A stretch of DNA of 35,654 bases, from positions 1 to 35,654 of the forward strand of contig JAUNOI010000016.1 in NCBI GenBank assembly GCA_030531165.1, in the 5' to 3' direction. The DNA comes from Lachnospiraceae bacterium. GTDB lineage: Bacteria > Bacillota > Clostridia > Lachnospirales > Lachnospiraceae. The notes under the pieces were generated by a model, which was not told where the DNA came from, made no database searches, and saw nothing but the letters and a program-made list of their open reading frames with translations. The position numbers and the translations under genes were made by a program. The stretch's first letter is position 1. Every line of letters starts with the position of its first letter. Shown here in pieces: positions 1-7,748 of the stretch.

Positions 1-812
1 GTGAGGTAACGAATCAGGCAATTGAAGAGCATTTGAATGAGTGTGAAAACTGTTCTATGGTCTTGGAACATATGAAGAGTGATATCGGTTCTAATATAAA
101 TGCAAATCCCATTCAGGAGCAAGAGGAAATTGACTATTTAAAAAAAATTAGAAGAAGAAGTAGGATTCCGATCATTATTTTATCGGTTCTTTTACTGGCA
201 TTGTTGATCAGCCTGGGTTACCTTCTTGTTCCAATTAGTGTTGGAGGAGGTCGGTTAACGGCTGCACAAAAAGAGAACCTTTGTAAGCAGTTTGCAAAGC
301 GTGAGGGTGAAACGTGGAGCGAGCAGTATCTGCCGACTCAGAAAGCTGCGGGAGTCAAGATATTCGGGATGGAAAAGAATAGAGATGATTATTATATTTA
401 TGGATATATGTCTTCCGGAACTTATGTTAAATTTAAAGGAAAAGCTTATGAGATCAGTGGCGGAAGTGGTCCGTTTAAAGTGAAAGTTCGGTTAGATGGT
501 GACAAGGTTTCGATTCTTGAAGAATATGGTGATGAGGTAACCGAAGATTCAACGATGGAAGAATTTCCGGTGAAATACTATCTAATGGCGACGAACTATG
601 AGGCATTTGATGAGCAGGGATATTGCAAAGTAATGAAAATTGCGGACAGGAAAGTAGAACAGGAATGGGGTGTCAAGGTCGAACATACCTATACAATGAG
701 CCTGGAAGAAGATGGAAAGTATGAAGTATATGATTTAAAAAATGATGGACCGGATGATGGGGAAATGGAAGTGGAATATCTGTATCGGGGTAAATTAAAA
801 AAGATAAAATAA
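1..812 (+). CDS. Putative zinc-finger anti-sigma factor, 5' end missing
   Basis: The reading frame is open to the left edge of the window, so the ATG at 33 is probably internal. Translating from base 3 gives residues before that ATG that include a His-x3-Cys-x2-Cys arrangement (HLNECENC), the hallmark of zf-HC2 anti-sigma factors. A basic stretch and one hydrophobic segment (about residues 46-70 counting from the ATG at 33) follow, then a charged extracytoplasmic domain of about 190 residues that I do not recognise. By family, the cytoplasmic zinc finger would sequester an ECF sigma factor, whose gene usually lies just upstream, here outside the window. A membrane gene follows 39 bp later with a strong RBS and is probably co-transcribed. 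The zinc-finger call is moderately sure; the sensor role is inference. Confidence 0.65.
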   Translation, partial: EVTNQAIEEHLNECENCSMVLEHMKSDIGSNINANPIQEQEEIDYLKKIRRRSRIPIIILSVLLLALLISLGYLLVPISVGGGRLTAAQKENLCKQFAKREGETWSEQYLPTQKAAGVKIFGMEKNRDDYYIYGYMSSGTYVKFKGKAYEISGGSGPFKVKVRLDGDKVSILEEYGDEVTEDSTMEEFPVKYYLMATNYEAFDEQGYCKVMKIADRKVEQEWGVKVEHTYTMSLEEDGKYEVYDLKNDGPDDGEMEVEYLYRGKLKKIK

Positions 813-851
813 TATTTTACATAGGTGTTATTTTGATAAGAAGGAGGAACT

Positions 852-1805
852 ATGGGAAATTATGCAGTTGCAAAATTTATGCTTCAATTGCTGGGAGTTG
901 GGGCGATATGTCTTTTGATAACCATGATATTAATTATTAGAAAATGGAGACGGAAAAGCGTTGCGGGAGAGAAGATCTTTTTGACTATATTTGCATTATT
1001 CGGAATCTTTTTAACCGCCTGGCCTTTTATGTGGATTATCAATGAACGGGAAAAATCATTTTTTACAGGAAATGGAAATTATATTCATACAGGAACGATG
1101 CTTAATTGGGAAGATAACGGAACAACATTTGTATATGATGATCAGATCTATGAAAGTGTAGAATTGACGATATATGGATCAGAAGACTGCAAATTTGAGG
1201 ATGATCTACCATTTGACTTTTCCGATTATATTCAGATTTATGATGATTTTCAGGGGAAAGCGGTATTTAATATTCAGGAGAGGGATGATCTGATTTCTAA
1301 AATCTTAAAGCAGACCGGACGGAATACGATGTTTGAGGTGCATGGAACATTTCAAGGGAAAATGTATTATGATGAAAGCAGTGCTTTTTATTGTCTTCAG
1401 GATGAAAAAGAAGATGTGATCCGGTATTATTCAGATTTTTCGCATTATAATTGGTATATTCGGAAGCGGAAAGCGGATGAAAACATAATGGAAGGGGATT
1501 TCGATAAAATTGTTTTGAGTGAACAGGAAAAGCAGAAGATTCTGAAACTCCGGAAATACGGAACGAAACAAAAACTGGACTTAAATTTGCAGCACATCGC
1601 TGGAGGCATTCAAGATGACGTGTGGTATGACCTTGAAATGATCAGTCAAGATAATCTGATCAGGGGCACGATGTCACTTGTAAAATATGAGGGAAACTGG
1701 TATTGGGATATGGATGAGGAACCAGATGAAGATAATCCGAATATTGGATATGTGATGAAACTTCCGAAATCAGTGAGCGAAAAGATGAATCAAATGATTG
1801 ATTAG
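852..1805 (+). CDS. Hypothetical membrane protein, two N-terminal TM segments
   Basis: Family not recognised. The 317-residue product begins with two hydrophobic segments (about residues 10-30 and 42-62) separated by a basic loop (RKWRRK). About 250 charged, aromatic-rich residues follow, likely outside the membrane. No catalytic motif is visible. The start is supported by AAGGAGG ending 4 bases before the ATG. It follows the putative anti-sigma factor with a 39 bp gap, so it may be a co-regulated envelope protein; that role is inferred from position only. Confidence 0.6.
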   Translation: MGNYAVAKFMLQLLGVGAICLLITMILIIRKWRRKSVAGEKIFLTIFALFGIFLTAWPFMWIINEREKSFFTGNGNYIHTGTMLNWEDNGTTFVYDDQIYESVELTIYGSEDCKFEDDLPFDFSDYIQIYDDFQGKAVFNIQERDDLISKILKQTGRNTMFEVHGTFQGKMYYDESSAFYCLQDEKEDVIRYYSDFSHYNWYIRKRKADENIMEGDFDKIVLSEQEKQKILKLRKYGTKQKLDLNLQHIAGGIQDDVWYDLEMISQDNLIRGTMSLVKYEGNWYWDMDEEPDEDNPNIGYVMKLPKSVSEKMNQMID

Positions 1806-1869
1806 AAAGCAATGTGAGCTGTTGGTAAAAAGAGAAATAATAATATTAGATGAAGGAAAAGGAGATAGT

Positions 1870-2490
1870 ATGAACATAAATTTGAATGATTTTAAATGGA
1901 TAAGAGAGCCCAAAGAATACAAAATTGAAAGTAAAAGAATTGAAATCATAACAGAACCTCATACAGACCTGTGGCAGAGAACTTACTATCATTTCCAAAA
2001 TGATAGCGCTCCTGTATTGCAAATGGAAACTGAGGAAAAATATTTTAGTTTTATTATAAAGACAGAATTCGAAGAAAGCCATCATCGATTCGATCAATGT
2101 GGTATTGTTATGTATTTAGACAGTGAAAATTGGCTGAAGGGTTCTATTGAATATGAAAATAATGAATATCAGCATTTGGGAAGCGTTGTTACAAATCAGG
2201 GGTATTCTGACTGGGCAACAACTGTCATAGATGCTTCCATAAAATCTATGTGGTATCGTTTTAGCAGACGGAATGATGATTATTGCATTGAATGTTCAAC
2301 AGATGGAATTGTATATCACCAGATGCGAATCTGTCATATGCATAAAGGTGCAGGTAAAATCCGGTTTGGCGTTTATGCCTGCTCACCGGAGGAGTCATCT
2401 TTTAAGGCTGTTTTTTCCAATATAGAAATGACGGAATGTCAATGGAAGGCGCACGATGGACAGCAGCCGGATGAGAATCTAAAGTCATAA
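1870..2490 (+). CDS. DUF1349 domain protein (concanavalin A-like fold)
   Basis: About 206 residues with the pattern of DUF1349/YesU-like proteins, a beta-sandwich family related to concanavalin A-like lectins: a WQRTYYHF segment near residue 30, a central FDQCGIVMYLDSENWLKGSIEY block, and a late IRFGVYACSP block. The frame is open from 1798, but AAGGAGAT lies just before the ATG at 1870, and that start removes an overlap with the upstream gene, so 1870 is preferred. There is no signal peptide. The family may bind carbohydrate or small ligands, but no reaction is established. The next gene starts 164 bp later behind its own promoter-like region. Confidence 0.7.
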   Translation: MNINLNDFKWIREPKEYKIESKRIEIITEPHTDLWQRTYYHFQNDSAPVLQMETEEKYFSFIIKTEFEESHHRFDQCGIVMYLDSENWLKGSIEYENNEYQHLGSVVTNQGYSDWATTVIDASIKSMWYRFSRRNDDYCIECSTDGIVYHQMRICHMHKGAGKIRFGVYACSPEESSFKAVFSNIEMTECQWKAHDGQQPDENLKS

Positions 2491-2599
2491 CATCAAATGT
2501 TGAGATAAAAAGAATAACAGATGTCATAAATGAGGGGGCAGAGGAGTGGAAGTGTAGAAGTTACTTATTTATCTCGATTTTCTTTACCAATAAAATTTT

Positions 2600-2638
2600 C
2601 ACACGAAAATGTGTTATAATCCGTTTAAGCATTTAAAC
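2600..2638 (+). promoter_or_regulatory. Promoter -10 with candidate operator for the nitroreductase/ArsR pair
   Basis: A consensus TATAAT lies at 2615-2620; no good -35 hexamer is seen at the usual spacing. Immediately downstream, over the expected transcription start, is a perfect inverted repeat GTTTAA-GCAT-TTAAAC (2623-2638). A smaller ACAC/GTGT repeat (2601-2614) sits just upstream of and touching the -10. ArsR-type repressors commonly autoregulate through palindromes overlapping the promoter, so 2623-2638 is a reasonable operator for the regulator encoded at 3344-3700. This is inference from position. Confidence 0.4.
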
Positions 2639-2654
2639 GAAAGGAGTTTTTACT

Positions 2655-3308
2655 GTGGATATTTTAGAAATTATGAGAGCACGACATAGTGTGCGTCAAT
2701 ATCGTGAGGGGAAAATTGAGTCTGATAAGAGACAGGCATTAGAAAAACTGGCAAAGGAATGCAATCGGGCAAGTGGATTAAATATTCAGCTTATTTTTGA
2801 TGAACCAAAGTGTTTTCAAGGATTCATGGCACATTATGGTAAATTCAGTGGAGTAGAGAATTATATTGCACTTGTAGGGAAAAAGGGTGCAGATCTGGAA
2901 GAAAAAGCCGGATATTATGGAGAAAAACTTGTATTAAAGGCGCAGGAACTGGGATTAAATACCTGCTGGGTTGCATTGACACATGGAAAATGCAGTGCAA
3001 AGGTTAGAAAAGGGGAAAAACTGATTTGTATTATCGCACTGGGATATGGTGCTGTACAAGGAACCGAACATAAAAATAAACCTTTGGAACAGCTTTGCGA
3101 CTGCATAGATACTATGCCGGACTGGTTTTCAAAAGGGATGGAAGCGGTTTTGCTTGCTCCTACAGCAATGAATCAGCAGAAATTTTACTTTACGATGAAA
3201 AATGGTAAAGTATATGCAAAAGCCGGAAAAGGATTTTATACAAAAATGGATCTTGGTATTGTAAAATATCATTTTGAGGCTGTAACCGGGCATAGAGTTG
3301 AATCGTAG
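2655..3308 (+). CDS. Nitroreductase-family flavoprotein
   Basis: A 217-residue protein starting at GTG behind AAGGAG. The opening ILEIMRARHSVRQY is the classic nitroreductase-family N-terminus whose Arg/Ser residues contact FMN. Further family features are the LVLKAQELGLNTCWV helix near residues 91-105 and the IIALGYG strand near 124. The C-terminal part resembles the TM1586-like branch, in which two nitroreductase-like halves are fused in one chain. The expected role is NAD(P)H-dependent reduction of an unknown substrate in the cytoplasm. It is followed after 35 bp by an ArsR-family gene, suggesting a regulator-enzyme operon. Confidence 0.8.
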   Translation: MDILEIMRARHSVRQYREGKIESDKRQALEKLAKECNRASGLNIQLIFDEPKCFQGFMAHYGKFSGVENYIALVGKKGADLEEKAGYYGEKLVLKAQELGLNTCWVALTHGKCSAKVRKGEKLICIIALGYGAVQGTEHKNKPLEQLCDCIDTMPDWFSKGMEAVLLAPTAMNQQKFYFTMKNGKVYAKAGKGFYTKMDLGIVKYHFEAVTGHRVES

Positions 3309-3343
3309 GATTGTATCATAAGCATAGAAAAGAAGGTGATGGC

Positions 3344-3700
3344 TTGTATACGAAAGAAGATATAGAAACACTGGCAAAGGACTTTGAAAAATGTCATAAA
3401 GTGTTAATTGCACTGGGAGATGAAAATCGACAACATTTGATTCTGGAAATGATGAAAATGGAAGTTTGTTATGGAGCCAGAGTGGGAGATATTACTGACA
3501 GAACACATTTCTCACGTCCTGCAGTTTCTCATCATCTTCAAATTTTAAAAAATGCGGGAATCTTGAAGATGCGGAAAGAGGGAACGAAAAATTATTATTA
3601 TTTCGATCCGGATACAAACAGTTTTGACCGACTTATCTCTGTATTACAAAGGGCGAAGAGTCTGACAGCAGAACTGCCAGATAGAAGTGGAGAAAAATAA
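3344..3700 (+). CDS. ArsR-family winged-helix transcriptional regulator
   Basis: A compact winged-helix protein of about 118 residues. The core shows KVLIALGDENRQHLIL (helix 1-2), DRTHFSRPAVSHHLQILKNAGIL (recognition helix and following helix) and a wing with KEGTKNYYYF, all typical of ArsR/SmtB repressors. No clear Cys-x-Cys metal site is present, so the inducer may not be a metal. The open frame begins at a TTG at 3311, but AAGGTG sits just upstream of the in-frame TTG at 3344, so 3344 is the better start. It follows the nitroreductase gene and probably controls the pair. Confidence 0.82.
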   Translation: MYTKEDIETLAKDFEKCHKVLIALGDENRQHLILEMMKMEVCYGARVGDITDRTHFSRPAVSHHLQILKNAGILKMRKEGTKNYYYFDPDTNSFDRLISVLQRAKSLTAELPDRSGEK

Positions 3701-4101
3701 TGTAAGAGATTTATTTTCATCTTATGTTGATAAAATAAGCAGTAAGTAAAAGGAACACAAAAAAGCTCCTTTTCCTGCGGCTGGTGTGACAGAGTATAAG
3801 TACAACATAAGCAGTTCGTCTTTTTCGAAAAGTCCGCCCAAAACGCACTGCGTTTGAACGGTTGGGCAGACTTTGGTGACAGACGGAACGCCTTTTCTTT
3901 CCCACAACATGCGGATAGATAAGCAAGCTTTCCTTCCGCATGATATGCGGGAAACATCCGGCTTTGCCGTATGCAGGCGTTTCTGTGTATAAAAGCCGAA
4001 CTGCAAGTTGTACGAATACTCTGCACAATGCCACATTCAAAGAAACTTTCTTGTCATCAGTGAGCAAGTTGTAGCTTACAAAAAAACGCCTACACATATT
4101 G
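3701..4101. other. 401 bp gene-free stretch rich in inverted repeats
   Basis: No convincing gene: the minus-strand open frames overlap one another in different frames, lack RBSs and show no family pattern. Visible structure includes AAAAGGA/TCCTTTT (3748-3754 and 3767-3773, possible end of the arsR transcript); arms AAAGTCCGCCCAA (3829-3841) and TTGGGCAGACTTT (3862-3874) enclosing a near-palindrome AACGCACTGCGTT; and the perfect hairpin CCGCAT-GAT-ATGCGG (3936-3950). Composition is richer in G and C than the flanking genes. It could be a dispersed intergenic repeat, a structured RNA or a decayed mobile sequence; these cannot be told apart here. Confidence 0.5.
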
Positions 4102-4725
4102 TCAGGATAAAATTTTTCCATCAATGGAAATCGTGATCACCTGCCACGGCAGAAGCTTGTCACTGTTTTGGATTGCTTTTTTCACTGCCTGTTCTATGCC
4201 GCCGCAGCATGGGACTTCCATACGAACGACAGTGACACTTTTTATTTCATTTTTGCGGATGATTTCTGCTAATTTCTCGCTGTAATCAATCATATCTAAT
4301 TTAGGACATCCGATCAGTGTCACGTGTCCTCGAATAAAATCCTGATGAAATTTTGCATATGCATAGGCGGTACAGTCGGCTGCGATGAGAAGTTCTGCAT
4401 CTTTAAAAAGCGGCGTTTGAATCGGACTTAATTTTATCTGAATTGGCCATTGGTGAAGTTCGGAGACGGATCCGACTTTTTTATTTACGCGAGGGCGCAA
4501 GGCAAGCACTGCAGCCTCATTATATGGCGCAGCCTCTCGTTTTTCGAATGTGATTGCTCCAGTTGGACATGTCGGAAGACAGTCCCCTAATCCGTCACAA
4601 TAATCATCTCTCAATAGCTTTGCTTTTCCTTCGACCATGCCGATGGCTCCTTCATGACATGCTTTTGCGCATGCTCCACATCCGTTGCATTTTTTCTCGT
4701 TAATATGAATTATTTTTCGAATCAT
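4102..4725 (-). CDS. Ferredoxin-like 4Fe-4S binding protein
   Basis: A 207-residue protein with two N-terminal iron-sulfur motifs. The first is complete (C13-x2-C16-x2-C19-x3-C23). The second (C43, C49, C53) has Leu at 46 where the second Cys should be, so one cluster may have only three Cys ligands. The remaining ~150 residues contain IGCPKLD and EVPCCGG, which could bind another cofactor or redox partner. Such proteins occur in clostridia beside Crp/Fnr regulators and hydroxylamine reductase (hcp), but no hcp is present here. It is divergent from the Crp/Fnr gene and probably under its control. Expected cytoplasmic electron transfer; partner unknown. Confidence 0.8.
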   Translation of the reverse strand: MIRKIIHINEKKCNGCGACAKACHEGAIGMVEGKAKLLRDDYCDGLGDCLPTCPTGAITFEKREAAPYNEAAVLALRPRVNKKVGSVSELHQWPIQIKLSPIQTPLFKDAELLIAADCTAYAYAKFHQDFIRGHVTLIGCPKLDMIDYSEKLAEIIRKNEIKSVTVVRMEVPCCGGIEQAVKKAIQNSDKLLPWQVITISIDGKILS

Positions 4726-4789
4726 TGATTATAATACCTTCCTTTCTTGACTTTGCAGATTTATTATAATAAAGTAAATAAAAAGTGTA

Positions 4790-4805
4790 TGTTGTTAAAA
4801 CAACA
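4790..4805. promoter_or_regulatory. Palindromic operator candidate between ferredoxin and Crp/Fnr genes
   Basis: TGTTGTT-AA-AACAACA is a perfect 7+7 palindrome placed between the divergent genes. A TATAAT at 4765-4770, close to palindromic itself, lies 20 bp away and could serve as a -10 for the ferredoxin gene. The palindrome ends just before the RBS of the Crp/Fnr gene. Crp/Fnr dimers bind palindromes of this size, so autoregulation and co-regulation of both genes is the simplest reading. The binding itself is inferred. Confidence 0.5.
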
Positions 4806-4818
4806 AAGAGGTGATAGT

Positions 4819-5505
4819 TTGAATGAAAATCAGTTGAAAAATATGGAAATTTTTAAAAATATAACAGAAGATGAAATAAAGGAGATGAATGCTGCCGGTA
4901 TTTTTCGGGAGCGTACTTATCAAAAGGAAGAAGCTATTTTCCATGCAGGTGATACAACGCGGGAAATCGGTCTTTTGTTAAGCGGAAGCGCACATATTGA
5001 AAATCATGATTTATGGGGAAATAAAACAATTTTAAGCGATATTATGCCGGGTCAGATTTTTGCGGAAGTGTATGCGTTTTTGGGAACAGAGCCGATGCGT
5101 GTAGATGTGACTGCGAAGGAAGAATCTCAGGTCGTGTTTCTTCATGTCGGACATGTGCTGTCTGATTTGGAGAGAGGGGAAAACTGGAAGATCAAGATGC
5201 ACCATAATCTCCTGATGCTTGCGGCACGGAAAAATCTTGTGTTGTCTGACCGTATTTTTCTTACCTCATCAAAAAGTATTCGAGGCAGGGTTTTATCTTA
5301 TCTGTCTATGATGACGATAGAGAAGCAGAGCAAGGAGTTTGATATTCCGTTTAACAGGCAGCAGCTTGCGGATTATCTCAGTGTGAATCGCAGTGCACTT
5401 TCCAATGAACTGGGCAAAATGCAAGAAGAAGGATTGATTACTTTTAGACATAATCATTTTGTTATTAGAGAATCGGATTTTCAATTCGTATATGGAGGAA
5501 ACTGA
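4819..5505 (+). CDS. Crp/Fnr-family transcriptional regulator
   Basis: A 228-residue product with an N-terminal cyclic-nucleotide-binding-like beta-roll (MEIFKNITEDEIKEM, then KEEAIFHAGDTTREIGLLLSGSAHI and DIMPGQIFAE) and a C-terminal winged helix (FNRQQLADYLSVNRSALSNEL, then MQEEGLI). The glycine-rich turns are kept, but no canonical cAMP-contacting RS pair and no N-terminal Fe-S cysteines are seen, so the effector is unknown. AGAGGTG precedes an in-frame TTG at 4819, preferred over the open-frame start at 4747, which would lie across the palindrome. Divergent from the ferredoxin gene; redox, NO or peroxide response is plausible by family. Confidence 0.85.
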   Translation: MNENQLKNMEIFKNITEDEIKEMNAAGIFRERTYQKEEAIFHAGDTTREIGLLLSGSAHIENHDLWGNKTILSDIMPGQIFAEVYAFLGTEPMRVDVTAKEESQVVFLHVGHVLSDLERGENWKIKMHHNLLMLAARKNLVLSDRIFLTSSKSIRGRVLSYLSMMTIEKQSKEFDIPFNRQQLADYLSVNRSALSNELGKMQEEGLITFRHNHFVIRESDFQFVYGGN

Positions 5506-5507
5506 GT

Positions 5508-6755
5508 ATGAAAAAACTTTTTAATCGATTGATTTTATTATTTTTGATTCTTGCGATGGCAGCGGGATCTTCGGGATGCGGAAGTGTTTTTTCAAAAGAA
5601 AAAGCGGATTACGCTGAGGAACGATCGGAGGAGAAAACAACTGCGGATACAGAAAAAGAAGATTCGGATACGGAAGCAGAAAATATGACGGATGTGGTAA
5701 AGCAGGAAGCAGGCAAGTTTTATTATAATCAGCTTTCGAATGAGGAGCAGGACGTATATGAAGCGGTTTATGACGGATTGCAGAACCTGGAAGAGAATAT
5801 AAAAATGGACGTGTCTGATGAAGAAGAAATTCATAAAATATACAAGGCGGTATTAAATGACCATCCGGATATTTTTTGGTGTGATAACAGCTATCAATAC
5901 AGTAAACAGAAACTGATTTTTACGTCATATGCGTTGATGCCTCGGTATCTGTTTACAGAGGAGGAAATTAAGAACAAGCAGAAAGAAATCGAGAAGACCG
6001 TGGAGTCCTGCCTGTCCGGAATTTCCCAAAATGCTACGGATTATGAGAAGATTTTATATATTTATGAATATGTGATCAATGAAACGGATTATGATGAAGC
6101 CGCGGTTAGTGCGGGTAAAATCGGAGATGATCAAAACATTGACAGCGTTTTTTTAAGGAAGAAATCTGTTTGTGCAGGCTACACGCGGGCAACGCAATAT
6201 CTGTTAAACAGGCTGGGGGTATTCTGTACGTATGTTGAAGGAACCGCGGAGAGTCGTGGAGATTCTCATACATGGAATTTGGTGATTTGCGGCGGAGATT
6301 ATTATTATGTTGATACAACATGGGGCGATCCGATCTTTTCCGGAGAGGTTCCGGATCAGATTCCCGAGTCCGCGCGTATCAATTATAATTATTTGTGCTG
6401 TAATGATGAGCAGCTGTTTAAAACCCATACACTTGAGGATGATTTTGAATTTGATATTCCGAAATGTACAAAGATGGACTGGAATTATTATGTTGTTAAC
6501 GGAAGATACTATGATCATTATGATGGTCAGGAAATATGGTCTGTAATCAAAGATGATATTACAAAGAAAAAAGAATCTTCGGTCTTTAAATTTTCGGATG
6601 AAGAGGTTTATCGCCAGGCATGCGAGCAGATTACCGATAAATATACGCGGGAAGGGATGCAGCTGATTCAGCAGTTATATGGAAACAGAACGATTCAATG
6701 TTATCATACGAATAGCGAAGAAGAAGGAATTGTCCAGATTTATTGGGAGTATTAG
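5508..6755 (+). CDS. Transglutaminase-like lipoprotein
   Basis: 415 residues. The N-terminus is a lipoprotein signal peptide (hydrophobic core residues 8-19, SSGC with the lipid-bearing Cys at 24), followed by a Glu/Lys/Thr-rich linker to about residue 65. The central part holds a transglutaminase-like papain-fold core with the catalytic triad visible: C222 in SVCAGYTRA, H254 in DSHTWN and D269 in YVDTTWGDP. It should sit on the outer face of the membrane. In bacteria such domains act as proteases or in envelope processing more often than as cross-linkers; the substrate is unknown. It starts 2 bp after the Crp/Fnr stop, so the two are likely co-transcribed. Confidence 0.82.
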   Translation: MKKLFNRLILLFLILAMAAGSSGCGSVFSKEKADYAEERSEEKTTADTEKEDSDTEAENMTDVVKQEAGKFYYNQLSNEEQDVYEAVYDGLQNLEENIKMDVSDEEEIHKIYKAVLNDHPDIFWCDNSYQYSKQKLIFTSYALMPRYLFTEEEIKNKQKEIEKTVESCLSGISQNATDYEKILYIYEYVINETDYDEAAVSAGKIGDDQNIDSVFLRKKSVCAGYTRATQYLLNRLGVFCTYVEGTAESRGDSHTWNLVICGGDYYYVDTTWGDPIFSGEVPDQIPESARINYNYLCCNDEQLFKTHTLEDDFEFDIPKCTKMDWNYYVVNGRYYDHYDGQEIWSVIKDDITKKKESSVFKFSDEEVYRQACEQITDKYTREGMQLIQQLYGNRTIQCYHTNSEEEGIVQIYWEY

Positions 6756-6837
6756 ATGAAAAAGTTTTCGATAAATCACAAATTGTATAGAAAAATATAT
6801 TTGTCAATTATTTATGAAACTAGAGAGGAGGCTGAAT

Positions 6838-7629
6838 ATGGCAGCACGAATCGCTGAAAATATCAATATACTTGGAAATTTTTGCGGAAAAAGAGATGTT
6901 GACGAACTTTCACGTAAACAGCTGAAAAAGAAATATAATATCGGAAAAGTGGATGTTATGGTGTTGTTTGGAGGGAGCATACCGGAAGGTGGAGATATTC
7001 TTGCACAGGCGATCAAGGATGAAATTGCGGATACATATATCATTGTCGGAGGTGCAGGACATACGACTGAAACTTTGCGTCGGAAAATCCATCAGGAACA
7101 CCCGGACATCGAAACGTCTGGTCTTTCGGAAGCAGAGGTATTTCAAAAGTATTTGGTGACAGTATATGGTTGCCGAGCAGACTATTTAGAAACAAAATCA
7201 ACGAACTGCGGCAATAATATTACGTATTTACTGGAATTGATAAATGAAAATGATATTTCCATGAAAAGTATTATTTTGTGCCAGGATGCAACGATGCAAA
7301 AACGCATGGAGGCGGGATTTCGAAAATATGTACCGGATGATGTCACAGTTATAAATTATGCAGTCTATCGTGCAAAGGTGATCGATGAGAAGGGAATCCC
7401 TGCATTTGAGACAAACATTCATGGAATGTGGGATATGGAGCGATATATCACGTTGTTGATGGGAGAGATACCGAGACTGATGGATGACAGCAATGGTTAT
7501 GGTCCGAACGGAAAGAACTACATTGCACATGTGGATGTACCGTGCTCTGTCAAACAGGCATTTGAAGAGTTAAAAGTCGTATATGGCGATAAAATAAGGG
7601 AAGCGAATCCATTATATGCTTCAAAGTGA
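6838..7629 (+). CDS. YdcF-like (DUF218) protein
   Basis: About 263 residues. The DUF218 core is evident: VDVMVLFGGSIPEGGDILAQA near residues 38-58, YIIVGGAGHTTETLR near 68-82, STNCGNNITYLLELI near 122-136 and a SIILCQDATMQKRM strand-helix. The family includes E. coli YdcF, reported to bind SAM-like ligands, and the SanA/ElyC envelope proteins. This one has no membrane segment or signal peptide, so it resembles the cytoplasmic YdcF branch; the reaction is unknown. GAGGAGG precedes the ATG at 6838, which is preferred over the in-frame ATG at 6814. It converges on the decarboxylase operon across a long hairpin. Confidence 0.75.
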   Translation: MAARIAENINILGNFCGKRDVDELSRKQLKKKYNIGKVDVMVLFGGSIPEGGDILAQAIKDEIADTYIIVGGAGHTTETLRRKIHQEHPDIETSGLSEAEVFQKYLVTVYGCRADYLETKSTNCGNNITYLLELINENDISMKSIILCQDATMQKRMEAGFRKYVPDDVTVINYAVYRAKVIDEKGIPAFETNIHGMWDMERYITLLMGEIPRLMDDSNGYGPNGKNYIAHVDVPCSVKQAFEELKVVYGDKIREANPLYASK

Positions 7630-7668
7630 TACAATTCATTTGAGAAAATATTTGAATGATCCATCGAT

Positions 7669-7742
7669 AGTAAGAAAACTTCTTCGCATGTGATTTTTGT
7701 TTAATGCTCTGTCACATGTCATAAAGAAGAAGTTTTCTTACT
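7669..7742. terminator. Long bidirectional hairpin between convergent genes
   Basis: Arms AGTAAGAAAACTTCTT (7669-7684) and its exact complement (7727-7742) enclose a second pair, CATGTGA/TCACATG (7687-7693 and 7712-7718). The structure lies between the stop of the YdcF-like gene and the stop of the oadA-type gene on the other strand. There is no long U-run outside the stem, so it may terminate weakly or protect both 3' ends. Confidence 0.6.
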
Positions 7743-7748
7743 TATCTA

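Noticed and set aside
3598-4124. Three overlapping minus-strand open frames of 104-142 codons
   Set aside because: They cover the same palindrome-rich sequence in different frames, lack RBSs, partly overlap arsR, and show no protein family pattern.
4747-4770. TTGACT (4747) with TATAAT (4765) as a plus-strand promoter
   Set aside because: The spacing is only 12 bp, too short for a sigma-A promoter; TATAAT may serve the minus strand instead.
5592-5834. Minus-strand 80-codon frame inside the transglutaminase-like gene
   Set aside because: Its Phe/Ile/Arg-rich translation is the shadow of the acidic Glu/Lys-rich linker on the plus strand.
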